Of a DNA stretch of 14,299 bases, positions 1 to 7,095 are shown one piece after another. How positions within the stretch are numbered: position 1 is the stretch's first letter; each line of letters starts with the position of its first letter. The DNA is from Gammaproteobacteria bacterium (GTDB taxonomy: Bacteria; Pseudomonadota; Gammaproteobacteria; Steroidobacterales; Steroidobacteraceae). Made by a program: the position numbers and the translations under genes. The stretch lies in assembly GCA_005877705.1 (NCBI GenBank), contig VBNY01000039.1:1-14299 (forward strand), given 5' to 3'. A model generated the notes under the pieces. That model worked only from the letters and a program-made list of their open reading frames with translations, did no database searches and was not told where the DNA came from.

Positions 1-1099
1 GGGGTGGTGTACGTCAAGGACGCGTCGCGCTCGGTAGGTGTGTGCCAATCGCTCGCGACGCCGTCGCAGCGCGCCGCTTTCATGGCCAAGGTGAACGAGG
101 ACCACGAGCGCCGCCGCGAGCAACACGCCGGCAAGAAGCTCAAGGGGCCTGAGCTCGGCCTCGCGCAGGCGCGCGCCAACCGGCGCAGAATCGACTGGGC
201 GGCGCATACGCCGACGCCGCCGCGGGTTCCGGGCATTCACCGCTTCGACGATTATCCTTTGCGCGAGCTGCTCGGCTACATCGACTGGATGCCGTTCTTC
301 AACGCCTGGGAGTTCACCGGTAAGTTCCCGGAAGTCCTCAGCGACTCGAGAGTGGGCGAGGCGGCGAGCAACCTGTACGCCGACGCACGGCGCATGCTGA
401 AGCAATTGATCGGCGAGCGCTGGCTCAAGGTGCGCGCGGTAGTGGGCCTGTTCCCCGCAAATTCGCTCGGCGATGACGTGGAGGTCTACGCCGATGAGCA
501 GCGCGCCACGGCCGTCCTAACAGTCTCGTTCCTGCGCCAGCAGAAGGGCAAGGCTGCCGGGCAACCGCACGAGTGCCTCGCCGACTACGTCGCGCCCAAG
601 TCCAGCGGGGTGCGCGACTACCTCGGGGCGTTCGCCGTGACGGCGGGAATCGGCATCGAGGAGCACGTCGCCCGCTTCGAGCGTGCGCATGACGACTACT
701 CGAGCATCATGCTCAAGGCGCTCGCTGATCGTCTCGCGGAAGCCGGCGCCGAGCACTTTCACGAGCGTGTGCGGCGTGAATTGTGGGGTTACGCGCCGCG
801 CGAAGCACTGACCAACCAGCAGCTCATCCAGGAGGAATATCGCGGTATCCGCCCGGCGCCGGGTTATCCCGCCTGCCCGGACCACCGGGAAAAGGCCAAG
901 CCTTACGGAGTCGTACGCGATGTATCCGACGGCTGCCGTCAGCGGCTGGTACCTCGCGCATCCGGACGCCCACTACTTCGCTGTCGGCAAGATCGACCGC
1001 GACCAGGTGCAGGATTACGCACGGCGCAACGGTGTTGCGCTGGAGGAGATGGAGAAGTGGCTGTCGCCCAACCTCGGCTACGAGGCCACGGCCACCTGA
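1..1099 (+). pseudogene. metH: Cobalamin-dependent methionine synthase, 3' part, broken by a frameshifting deletion
   Basis: MetH transfers a methyl group from methyltetrahydrofolate through cobalamin to homocysteine in the cytoplasm. The window enters near the end of the B12 domain (VVYVKDASRSVGV, frame 1). The activation (AdoMet-binding) domain follows: IDWMPFF with Asp95 (counted from base 1; matches E. coli Asp946), VVGLFPAN, LADYVAPK, GAFAVTAG, HDDYSSIMLKALADRLAEA and RPAPGYPACPDH with Arg284 (matches E. coli Arg1134). Frame 1 keeps sense to about base 900. The rest of the domain is in frame 2 from about 902: LTESYAMYPTAAVSGWYLAHPD, then DRDQVQDYARR and EKWLSPNLGYE, ending at TGA 1097-1099. 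About 14 codons of the usual E-K-A-T-(I/L)-W-x-L-L... stretch are missing between the two halves, so the change is a deletion of roughly 41-44 nt, not a one-base slip. Frame 1 alone runs on to 1266 as an unrelated Arg/Gly-rich tail. The gene is either a pseudogene or an assembly error. Identity is certain; E. coli numbering is from memory. Confidence 0.93.
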
Positions 1100-1162
1100 T
1101 GGTCACCGGTGCGATTCGCGGCTCGCGGGGCGGCTTGAGCGCCGCGCCGGCGCCAAGGGACT

Positions 1163-1753
1163 TCAGAACGTCTCGACGCGGATTCTGCGGAACCACGCTT
1201 CGGTGCCTTGATGCTGGAGCGCGATGTGGCCCTCCGCCAGGCGGGCGAACTGCGGGTATTCCCTGAACTTGCTGCGCGCGATCCGCTCCTGCAGCTCGGT
1301 GCTCGCGAGGTCGTAGCCCAGCACCTGACGGTCATCGATCCACTGCTCGATCCGCGAGCCACGGACAATGAGCCGCGCGCTGTGGTACGTGTTCGCAATG
1401 TTGCGCTGGTCGTGCCAGGGCGCAATCAGGCCGTACAGCGCACCGCAGGAGGTCAATGCGTTGGCGCCCTCCTGATGGTGCTCGTCATCGAGAAGCTGCA
1501 TCTCCGGGCCGGACTGCCACGCCTGCTCCGCGTCCTCGCCGACACGATAGAGCACCCCCGAGCTGCCGCCCCGCGGCAGCCGCCAATCGAATGAAATCAT
1601 GAAGTCCTGGTAACGCTCGCGCGTGATCAGGTCAATCGGCGGGCCCGCGGCGATCGCCCGCAGGACATCGTCGTCCAAGCTCCAGCTCCCGGGCGGGAAC
1701 TGCGCTTGGGCATAACCCCGCCAGTCGGCGGGGGTCAAGTCGCGCTCGGCCAT
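1163..1753 (-). CDS. DUF1080 / 3-keto-disaccharide hydrolase-like protein
   Basis: This 196-residue protein has the features of DUF1080 (PF06439), a concanavalin-like beta-sandwich family; some members hydrolyse 3-keto-glycosides. Visible family blocks are GSWSLDDDVLRA near 22-33, DLITRERYQDF near 41-51, RLPRGGSSGVLYRV at 58-71, GPEMQLLDDEHH at 82-93, GALYGLIAP at 104-112, IVRGSRIEQWIDDRQVLGYD at 129-148, and a C-terminal GHIALQHQG...AWFRRIRV. Most relatives have a signal peptide and an N-terminal 'LFNGKDLxGW' strand; here only a remnant (DLTPADWRGY) follows the ATG and no secretion signal is seen. Upstream codons in this frame remain open for at least 17 codons without an ATG or GTG, so the start is unsure and the protein may be cytoplasmic or 5'-truncated. 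The gene converges on metH and is likely served by the TATAAT at 1809-1814. Substrate unknown. Confidence 0.82.
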   Translation of the reverse strand: MAERDLTPADWRGYAQAQFPPGSWSLDDDVLRAIAAGPPIDLITRERYQDFMISFDWRLPRGGSSGVLYRVGEDAEQAWQSGPEMQLLDDEHHQEGANALTSCGALYGLIAPWHDQRNIANTYHSARLIVRGSRIEQWIDDRQVLGYDLASTELQERIARSKFREYPQFARLAEGHIALQHQGTEAWFRRIRVETF

Positions 1754-1808
1754 GATGTTGTAGTCAGACCCCTTTGGTCCATTGCGGCACGCAAAGCATG
1801 TGCCTGCG

Positions 1809-1814
1809 ATTATA
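1809..1814 (-). promoter_or_regulatory. Probable -10 element upstream of the DUF1080 gene
   Basis: On the minus strand the 82-bp gap between the mtgA stop and the DUF1080 start contains a perfect TATAAT, an AT-rich island in very GC-rich DNA. It would start transcription near 1802, giving a leader of about 50 nt. No convincing TTGACA-like -35 box lies 16-18 bp upstream; GTGAAG at a 19-bp spacing is the best, with three matches. If real, the DUF1080 gene can be transcribed apart from mtgA. Confidence 0.5.
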
Positions 1815-1835
1815 CAACCAGGACTCGCTCACACT

Positions 1836-2612
1836 TCACCTCGGCTCGTTCTGCAGCGCCTGCAGGTACGCGGCTCCGCCGAGCTCGCGCATCTGCCCGA
1901 GGATCCAGTCGCAGCGCGCGAGCACATAGCGGGAAGGTCTGTCCACCCGCAAACGCACGGGGTTGGGCAGGACGGCCGCGAGCAGCGCCGCATCGTGCGA
2001 GCTCAGCCGGCTCGCCGGCTTGTGATAGAAGCGGCGTGCCGCCGCCTCGACCCCATACACGCCGTTACCGAATTGCGCGATGTTGAGATAGGTCTCGAGG
2101 ATACGCTCCTTGGGCCACAGCGCCTCGATCAGCACGGTGAAGTACGCCTCCAGAGCCTTGCGCGCAAAACTGCGCTGCGACCACAGGAACAGGTTCTTCG
2201 CGACCTGCTGTGAGATCGTGCTGGCGCCGCGCAGACGCTTGCCCTGCTCGCTGGCGCGCACGGCCTCGCGGATCGAGTTGAAGTCGAAGCCGGCGTGGAA
2301 CGGGAACTGCTGATCCTCCGAGGCGATGACGGCAATGGCCGCATGCGCGGACATCTGCTCGAGAGCGACCCACTCGAAATCGGTCCGGTAGGAGGAATCC
2401 CCGGCGACGAGCGACTCCATGCGCGCCTCCAGCATGAAGGCGCTCGTCGGCGGGCGCACCCAGCGCAGCAGCAGCACCGACACGGTTGTCAGCAGCAGCC
2501 AGGCGAAGACCGCCAAGGCAAACCACTTCAGCAGTCGCCCGGCGATGCTCCCACCCTGCGCTCGGCAGGGGGGCGCAGGGGCACGCAAGCCGGTGCGGCA
2601 GATGCGATTCAC
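1836..2612 (-). CDS. mtgA: Monofunctional biosynthetic peptidoglycan transglycosylase
   Basis: MtgA polymerises lipid II into glycan strands at the outer face of the inner membrane (family GT51). The protein has one N-terminal transmembrane helix (about 29-50) and then the GT51 domain. The catalytic Glu99 lies in VIASEDQQFPFHAGFD. RGASTISQQVAKNLFLW at 128-144 is the signature motif 2, followed by RKALEAYFTVLIEALWPKERILETYLNIAQFGNGVYGVEAAA with Glu163, the likely second catalytic glutamate, and FYHKPASRLSSHDAALLAAVLPNP. No transpeptidase domain follows, as expected for MtgA. Alignment from memory with E. coli MtgA (242 aa) shows no gap. The start taken is GTG 2612; the first 20 residues are not family-like, so a start nearer the membrane helix is possible. 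The gene lies 54 bp downstream of the cyclophilin gene on the same strand. Confidence 0.93.
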   Translation of the reverse strand: MNRICRTGLRAPAPPCRAQGGSIAGRLLKWFALAVFAWLLLTTVSVLLLRWVRPPTSAFMLEARMESLVAGDSSYRTDFEWVALEQMSAHAAIAVIASEDQQFPFHAGFDFNSIREAVRASEQGKRLRGASTISQQVAKNLFLWSQRSFARKALEAYFTVLIEALWPKERILETYLNIAQFGNGVYGVEAAARRFYHKPASRLSSHDAALLAAVLPNPVRLRVDRPSRYVLARCDWILGQMRELGGAAYLQALQNEPR

Positions 2613-2649
2613 GGCGCCCGCAAGTCCCGTGATTGCTACCGGCGACGGG

Positions 2650-2666
2650 AGCGCGTAACGCGCGCT
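2650..2666. repeat. Perfect GC-rich hairpin between the cyclophilin and mtgA genes
   Basis: Arms AGCGCG (2650-2655) and CGCGCT (2661-2666) form a perfect 6-bp stem with a 5-nt loop. On the minus strand the hairpin starts immediately after the TAA of the cyclophilin gene (2669-2667). No T-tract follows on that strand, so it is not a standard intrinsic terminator; it could block 3' exonucleases or attenuate read-through into mtgA. Chance formation is possible in DNA this rich in G and C. Confidence 0.35.
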
Positions 2667-3091
2667 TTACGCCGCCTCGACGCGCCGCGCAGAGACGATC
2701 ACGACGTCCTCGAGCGGTGCGTCCTGGTAGCCGCTGCGCTTTCCGGTGCTGACGCGAGCGATCTTGTCGATGACGTCCATGCCGTCGGTCACGCGACCGA
2801 AAACGGCGTAGCCGTAGTCTCGCGGGCCGTGGTCGAGGAAGTCGTTATCGGACAGATTGACGAAGAACTGCGAGGTGGCGCTGTCGGGGTCGGAGGTGCG
2901 GGCCATGGCCAGCGTGCCGGTGGTGTTCTTGAGCCCGTTGCCCGCCTCGTTCTTGATCGGCTCGTGCGTGGCCTTGCGGTTCATGGCCGCGTCGAAGCCG
3001 CCCCCCTGGATCATGAAGCCGTCGTCGCCGGCGCTTCCTTGGGGAACAGCTCGACCGTGAACGGGCCGTGTGAAGTCTCGAATCTGATCAT
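2667..3091 (-). pseudogene. ppiB: Cyclophilin-type peptidyl-prolyl isomerase (PpiB-like), broken by a frameshifting deletion
   Basis: Cyclophilins catalyse cis-trans isomerisation of X-Pro bonds. The start is ATG 3091, whose ATGA overlaps the prmC stop. It encodes the normal N-terminus MIRFETSHGPFTVELFPKE and APATT (residues 1-24), then runs into TGA at 3014-3012. The rest of the protein is in another frame from about 3020: GFMIQGGGFDAAM, EPIKNEAGNGLKN, TLAMARTSDPDSATSQFF, DYGYAVFGRVTDGMDVIDKI. The 22 residues expected between (NFLxY...GTIFHRVI in relatives) are absent, including the catalytic arginine equivalent to Arg55 of human CypA. The open part counts 425 nt; adding back 67 nt gives 164 codons, matching the usual length of about 164 aa. 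An internal ATG at 3014 could start a 115-residue fragment, but this lacks the first strands and the active-site arginine. No signal peptide, so the cytoplasmic PpiB type fits. Confidence 0.9.
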
Positions 3092-3948
3092 TGCCGCTGT
3101 CCTTCGGTCATGCGTAAACGCCCGGCGAGGTCCGGATGCGAGCGTACGTGACGGAAGCCGCGCCCGACAAGCTCGTGTGCCACTTCTGGCCCTTGAGTTG
3201 CACCGTGCTCGAGGAGCAGCCAGCCGTGATGCTCCAGATGCGGGGTCGCAGAATAGATGATCGCGCGCAGGCAGGCCATCGCATCCGCGCCGGGCGTCAG
3301 CGCAGTCCGCGGCTCATGCTTCACAGCAGGATCCTGCAAAGCGCGATCGTCCTCTGCAACGTACGGAGGATTGCTCAAGATGAGGTCGAATGTGCGTCCG
3401 GGGAGCGGCGCGAACCAGCTTCCGTGGAGGAATTCGACGCTTCCGAGGCGGAGCGCCGCAGCGTTGGCACGCGCCACGGCGAGCGCGTCCTGCGACACGT
3501 CCGTCGCCACAACCCGCCACCCTGGCTGTTCGCTCGCGAGGGCCAGCGCGATGGCGCCGCAGCCCGTTCCGAGGTCCGCGACGACGGCAAACGACTCTGC
3601 GCGCAGCGCGAGCGCACGTTCGACCAGCAGCTCAGTTTCAGGCCTCGGTACCAGCACAGCCGGCGTGACCGATAACCGCAGCGACCAGAAATCCTTGTAA
3701 CCGACGATGTACGCGAGAGGCTCGCCCCCGGCGCGCCGCTCGATCAACTCGGCGTAACGGCGCGACCGGATTGCATCCGGCGTTTCCTCCGGGTGAGAGC
3801 GCAACCGTGCGCGGCTCGTGCCGAGCGCGTGGGCGAGCAGCAGCTCCGCATCGAGGTCCGGCGTGCCACCTCCTGCGCAGGAGCGCCGCAGACGCCGAGC
3901 GCCTAGCGCCAGGAGCGCGTCAAGTCTTGCGGGGAGGATGCTACGCAT
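3088..3948 (-). CDS. prmC: Peptide chain release factor N5-glutamine methyltransferase
   Basis: PrmC (HemK) uses S-adenosylmethionine to methylate the glutamine of the GGQ motif in release factors RF1 and RF2. From ATG 3948 the protein has 286 residues, close to E. coli PrmC (277). It contains the N-terminal helical domain with DLDAELLLAHALG (31-43) and RRAGGEPLAYIVGYKDFW (71-88), PAVLVPRPETELLVE (96-110), SAM motif I DLGTGCGAIALALA (125-138), and the diagnostic NPPY (193-196) that binds the substrate glutamine. The C-terminus with GWLLLEHG is complete. An in-frame GTG at 3987 would extend it by 13 non-conserved residues into the divergent gene, so ATG 3948 is preferred. It overlaps the cyclophilin gene by ATGA. 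Its usual neighbour prfA lies 7.1 kb away, beyond the inserted module. Confidence 0.96.
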   Translation of the reverse strand: MRSILPARLDALLALGARRLRRSCAGGGTPDLDAELLLAHALGTSRARLRSHPEETPDAIRSRRYAELIERRAGGEPLAYIVGYKDFWSLRLSVTPAVLVPRPETELLVERALALRAESFAVVADLGTGCGAIALALASEQPGWRVVATDVSQDALAVARANAAALRLGSVEFLHGSWFAPLPGRTFDLILSNPPYVAEDDRALQDPAVKHEPRTALTPGADAMACLRAIIYSATPHLEHHGWLLLEHGATQGPEVAHELVGRGFRHVRSHPDLAGRLRMTEGQRQ

Positions 3949-3953
3949 CGCGG

Positions 3954-3960
3954 TAATATT
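3954..3960. promoter_or_regulatory. AT-rich core of a possible shared divergent promoter (prmC / membrane protein)
   Basis: Only 17 bp (3949-3965) separate the divergent start codons, and their centre is TAATATT, the only AT-rich patch there. Read rightwards, TAATAT resembles a -10 box about 6 bp before ATG 3966; read leftwards, AATATT lies about 6 bp before ATG 3948. Neither gene has a visible Shine-Dalgarno sequence, so leaderless transcripts in both directions are conceivable. No good -35 box was found for either direction. The alternative is that the promoters lie inside the opposing genes. Confidence 0.3.
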
Positions 3961-3965
3961 CGCGG

Positions 3966-4784
3966 ATGTCGGACGGTTTGTATCCACCCGTGCGCCCGCA
4001 ATCGGTCGGGGAGGCTCTCGATCTGGCGGTGCGGATTTTTCGGGTCACTGTGGTCAAGTGCCTGCCGTATGGCCTGCTCACGGTGGTAGTGGAACAGCTG
4101 CCGAATATTTTCAACCTGGTAACCGCGCGTGCGCCGGCTCAGCTCGGCCAGGAAACCCCCGCATGGTGGCTGCTGGAAGCCCTGGGCACGCTCGGCGCCC
4201 TGTGGCTGATGACCGCAATGCTCCTGCGGCAGAGAAGCATCGCGCAGGGGCGCGCCGCAGCCACTGGAGCGGAGTTGGTGGAGGCACTACGACGGCTGCC
4301 GGGATCCGTGCTGCTCTTCCTGCCCGGCGCCGTGCTGTTGGCGCCACTTGCCTTGGTGCCTGACGCATACTGGCTGTGGGGACTGGTGCTCGCCGCCGTT
4401 TCCCTGGCCTATCTGTCGATCGCGCTGTTCGCGTGGCCCGCGCTGGTGTTGGCCGGACAGAGCGCAGTCGGATCCATCGGCTACAGCTTGCGGCTGGTTT
4501 CCGGAAACTGGTGGCGAGTGGCGACAGTGTATACGGTCGCGCTGGGAATCGCGGCAGTATTCTGCAGCGTGGTTACCGTGATTGTGCTGCTGGTCACTTT
4601 AGTGTTGGGAACGCCGGACCTCGCGGTCATGACGGCGGTCGCGACGGTTTCCTCCACCGCCCTCAGCGGCGCCGCCGCCGTCCCGTTCGCGGGTGCAGTG
4701 ATGCTGACGGTGCTCGGCGATCTGCAGGTGCGCAGGGAAGGGACCGATCTGCAGCGGCGGCTTGCTGGCTCGTCGGCTGAGTGA
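3966..4784 (+). CDS. Polytopic inner-membrane protein, GPDPase-membrane-domain/YciC-like
   Basis: This is a 272-residue protein with about six hydrophobic segments (near 28-48, 67-87, 112-133, 136-158, 187-215 and 218-250) and a short polar C-terminus. The opening RPQSVGEALDLAVRIFR (10-26) and the later SLRLVSGNWWRVATVY (174-189) match the pattern RPLSxGExLDxxFxxYRR ... SxRLxxGxWWR of the broad family of membrane proteins related to the membrane domain of glycerophosphodiester phosphodiesterase and to YciC. No catalytic domain is present and no reaction can be assigned. It is the first of five co-directional genes; the next starts 3 nt after its stop. The family-like N-terminus supports ATG 3966. 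Its position suggests it is a membrane component of the MoxR/DUF58 module. Confidence 0.75.
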   Translation: MSDGLYPPVRPQSVGEALDLAVRIFRVTVVKCLPYGLLTVVVEQLPNIFNLVTARAPAQLGQETPAWWLLEALGTLGALWLMTAMLLRQRSIAQGRAAATGAELVEALRRLPGSVLLFLPGAVLLAPLALVPDAYWLWGLVLAAVSLAYLSIALFAWPALVLAGQSAVGSIGYSLRLVSGNWWRVATVYTVALGIAAVFCSVVTVIVLLVTLVLGTPDLAVMTAVATVSSTALSGAAAVPFAGAVMLTVLGDLQVRREGTDLQRRLAGSSAE

Positions 4785-4787
4785 CCT

Positions 4788-5792
4788 ATGAGCAGCCGCG
4801 CGCGCCTCCGCAGGCGAAGCTGCATCTCTTGCGGGGCGTTGACGGCACTGCTGAGCGCGAGCGTACCGGTGTGGGCGCCCGCTGCGGCCGCACAGGATGC
4901 GCTGAGCGCGATTGACGCCTGTGTCCGCAAGCTCGATCCCGGCGTCGACATCGGCTACGAGCGCATCGCGACGCGTTGCCCCGATCTGGCGCGCCGCCTC
5001 GATAAGGCCGACTGGTCGGCCTGGCTGCCGCGCAGCTGGCGGCAACCTGACAATGACCTCTCGGCGGGCGGTCTGCAGGAGCTGCGCGTGCTCGTCGCCC
5101 GTGAGCTGGCGGCGCACCCGAGCGTGCGTACGCCGCGGGTCGAGCGCCTGACGGCGATTCTGTCAGACCTCGACCAGGGCGCCCACGAGCCCCCCGGGTG
5201 GTGGACGCGCTGCAAAGCGTGGCTGCGCGATGTCTTCGGACGGCCTGGGCAAGCCGACGCACACGGCGGATTCGCTCGTCTGATCGCGCATGTCGGGTTC
5301 TCGGAGGCTGTAATAGAGACCATCTCGTACGCGGCCCTGGCGCTACTCGTGATGTTGGCTGGCCTCATCGTCGTGAACGAGCTGCGCTCGGCCGGGGTGT
5401 TCGCTGCGCGGCGCTCGAGCCACGCTGCTCAGGGCGTGCACCGCACTCCGTTGCGACGTGACGGCTCGAGCTGGCGCGATGTCGAGCGCGCGCCCTTGTA
5501 CCAGCGGCCGCGCCGGCTTCTGGAACTGCTCGCGGCGCGCCTCACCGAGCAGAATCGCCTGCCGCCCGCGAGCGCACTCACTGTGCGCGAGCTCGCCGGG
5601 GCCGCCCGGTTGGCGGATGAGACGGATCGCACGCGCCTCGAGCAGCTGGCACTGGCGGCCGAGCTCGTGCGGTTCTCGGATCGCGAGATCTCGCCCGACA
5701 ACATCGACGCGGCTGTCGAGCGCGGCCGCGAGTTGCTCGAGCGGGTGGATGCGCGCGCACCCGCCTTGCAGAGCGCGCGCGCCCGCTCATGA
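4788..5792 (+). CDS. Single-pass membrane protein with C-terminal DUF4129-like domain
   Basis: The 334-residue protein begins with a basic, then hydrophobic stretch that looks like a signal peptide (cleavage possible after the Ala run near 35). An extracytoplasmic region of about 140 residues follows, with four cysteines in total at 12, 15, 45 and 64, then one strong transmembrane helix (about 176-198) and a cytoplasmic C-terminal region. Residues 233-322 (ERAPLYQRPRRLLELLAARL, LTVRELAGAA, RTRLEQLALAAELVRFSDR) resemble DUF4129, the helical domain found at the end of transglutaminase-like membrane proteins and in MoxR/DUF58 loci. Assignment rests on pattern and context, with no catalytic residues to check. 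It is 3 nt downstream of the previous gene and its TGA overlaps the next ATG (ATGA 5789-5792), so translation is probably coupled. Confidence 0.75.
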   Translation: MSSRARLRRRSCISCGALTALLSASVPVWAPAAAAQDALSAIDACVRKLDPGVDIGYERIATRCPDLARRLDKADWSAWLPRSWRQPDNDLSAGGLQELRVLVARELAAHPSVRTPRVERLTAILSDLDQGAHEPPGWWTRCKAWLRDVFGRPGQADAHGGFARLIAHVGFSEAVIETISYAALALLVMLAGLIVVNELRSAGVFAARRSSHAAQGVHRTPLRRDGSSWRDVERAPLYQRPRRLLELLAARLTEQNRLPPASALTVRELAGAARLADETDRTRLEQLALAAELVRFSDREISPDNIDAAVERGRELLERVDARAPALQSARARS

Positions 5793-7072
5793 AAGAACGG
5801 CTGATCACTCTGGGGTGCGCACTGGGCGCGCTCGCTCTGTTTCTCACGATTTTCGTGCGCAGCGAAAACGCAGCCGACGCACGCCGCGACATTCCCCGCC
5901 CCACGAGCGAAGAGCGGCGCGGCAACGGCTATCACGCCGCAATGTCCTGGCTCGACCAGGAGCGCACGCGCACCGCCTCGCTGCGCAACCGCTTCGACCG
6001 GCTCGCCGACCAACCCGGCCTGGCGCCCGCGGGCAACCTGCTGATCGTGACCTTGCCCGCGTCGGTGGGCTTCAGGACCGAGGAATTCCGGCCGCTCGAG
6101 CGCTGGGTTCGCGCCGGCAACACCCTGCTCGTGCTGGCCGCTCTCGCCGACAGCCCCGACTGGGCCATTACCCCCGGGGGGCTCGCTTCCGGGGACCTGA
6201 CTCTGCTCACCGGTCTGCAGTTCGAGAGGGTCGGCGATACCCGGGTCAGTGATCCGGTGGCGCGCATGGCGGCGGCCGCCTGGGGGCTGGCGCGCGCGCA
6301 ACGCGGCGCACTGGTGCCGAATCGGCCGCATGCCTACCTGGAGGGCGTGCGCGAGGCCGTGGGCCTGTCGGATTACCCCTGGCGGGCCTGGACCGTGCAG
6401 GTTCCCTACGACGGCTTCGTTCTGTCACTGGCGCACTCGCGCGAGACCGGTGAAGGCGCGTTGTGGACGCGGCCCCTGGGCAGCGGGCGAATCATCGTGA
6501 GCACCTTCGGCTCGCTGTTCACGAACCGCGCGCTGGGGCTCGCAGACAACGCGCGCCTGCTGGCAAACATCGTGGGCACGACGGTGGGCCCGAAGGGCGT
6601 CGTGCTGTTTGACGACGCCCACCAGGGACTCGGGGCCGGGTACGATCCGGCGAAGTTCTACCGTGACCGCCGTCTGTACGCCACGGTTGGCATACTTGCC
6701 GGGCTGTGGCTCGCGTGGGTGCTCGGCTCCACGAGGTTGCGGATGCCAGTCAGGCGCGGGCCGCTGCCGCGTGAGGCCGAGCTGGTGCGCGCGACCGGGA
6801 GATTTCTCGCGCGCGTGCTGAGATCCGATGCGGGTGCGCGCCGCATGTTCGAGCACTTCTTTCGGCGCATCGGCGAGCAGACATCCCTGAGTCGTGAAAC
6901 GTCGGCCCCGCCGTGGGAGGTCCTGGAGCGCCACCCGCGGATCGCCCGCGCGGACCTCCAGCAGCTCAAGGGGTGGTACGCTGATGCATGCGCCGCGCGC
7001 CGCGTGCCGCTCACGCGTCTGCATAACCTGATTGTCAGGATAGACAGCCACCTGGACCAGCCGCGGCATTGA
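5789..7072 (+). CDS. DUF4350 domain-containing membrane protein
   Basis: The 427-residue protein has two transmembrane helices, at 5-24 and about 296-315. Between them is a roughly 270-residue periplasmic domain of the DUF4350 type, with a Rossmann/amidotransferase-like pattern: NLLIVTLP near 83-90, RPLERWVRAGNTLLVLAAL near 101-119, GSGRIIVSTFGSLFTNRAL near 241-259, and VVLFDDAHQGLG near 271-282. The C-terminal 110 residues are basic, helical and cytoplasmic. DUF4350 proteins are typical partners of MoxR and DUF58 genes; no enzyme activity is established. The start overlaps the preceding stop by 4 nt, and the MoxR gene follows after 23 nt. Topology mirrors that of the preceding DUF4129 protein, both having a large outer domain and a cytoplasmic tail that could meet the ATPase. 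Confidence 0.82.
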   Translation: MKERLITLGCALGALALFLTIFVRSENAADARRDIPRPTSEERRGNGYHAAMSWLDQERTRTASLRNRFDRLADQPGLAPAGNLLIVTLPASVGFRTEEFRPLERWVRAGNTLLVLAALADSPDWAITPGGLASGDLTLLTGLQFERVGDTRVSDPVARMAAAAWGLARAQRGALVPNRPHAYLEGVREAVGLSDYPWRAWTVQVPYDGFVLSLAHSRETGEGALWTRPLGSGRIIVSTFGSLFTNRALGLADNARLLANIVGTTVGPKGVVLFDDAHQGLGAGYDPAKFYRDRRLYATVGILAGLWLAWVLGSTRLRMPVRRGPLPREAELVRATGRFLARVLRSDAGARRMFEHFFRRIGEQTSLSRETSAPPWEVLERHPRIARADLQQLKGWYADACAARRVPLTRLHNLIVRIDSHLDQPRH

Positions 7073-7095
7073 GTCAGACACGAACCATTTGAGCT

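Noticed and set aside
885..925. Programmed ribosomal frameshifting or translational bypassing in metH
   Set aside because: Conserved residues are missing from the DNA itself, so no change of reading frame could restore the protein; a deletion explains it better.
1100..1162. Intrinsic terminator between the convergent metH and DUF1080 genes
   Set aside because: Only 4-5 bp GC stems such as GCGGC/GCCGC are present, with no T-tract on either strand.
903..1266. Continuation of the metH frame 1 reading to 1266 as a 420-residue protein
   Set aside because: After about base 900 it is Arg/Gly/Pro-rich shadow sequence, while clear MetH C-terminal sequence is in frame 2 and stops at 1099.
2295..3260. 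Long plus-strand open reading frame of 321 codons opposite mtgA, cyclophilin and prmC
   Set aside because: It is antisense to three recognised families, has shadow-like Arg/Gly/His composition and no motif.
3949..3987. GTG 3987 as the prmC start
   Set aside because: The 13 extra residues are not PrmC-like and overlap the divergent gene; ATG 3948 gives the normal length.
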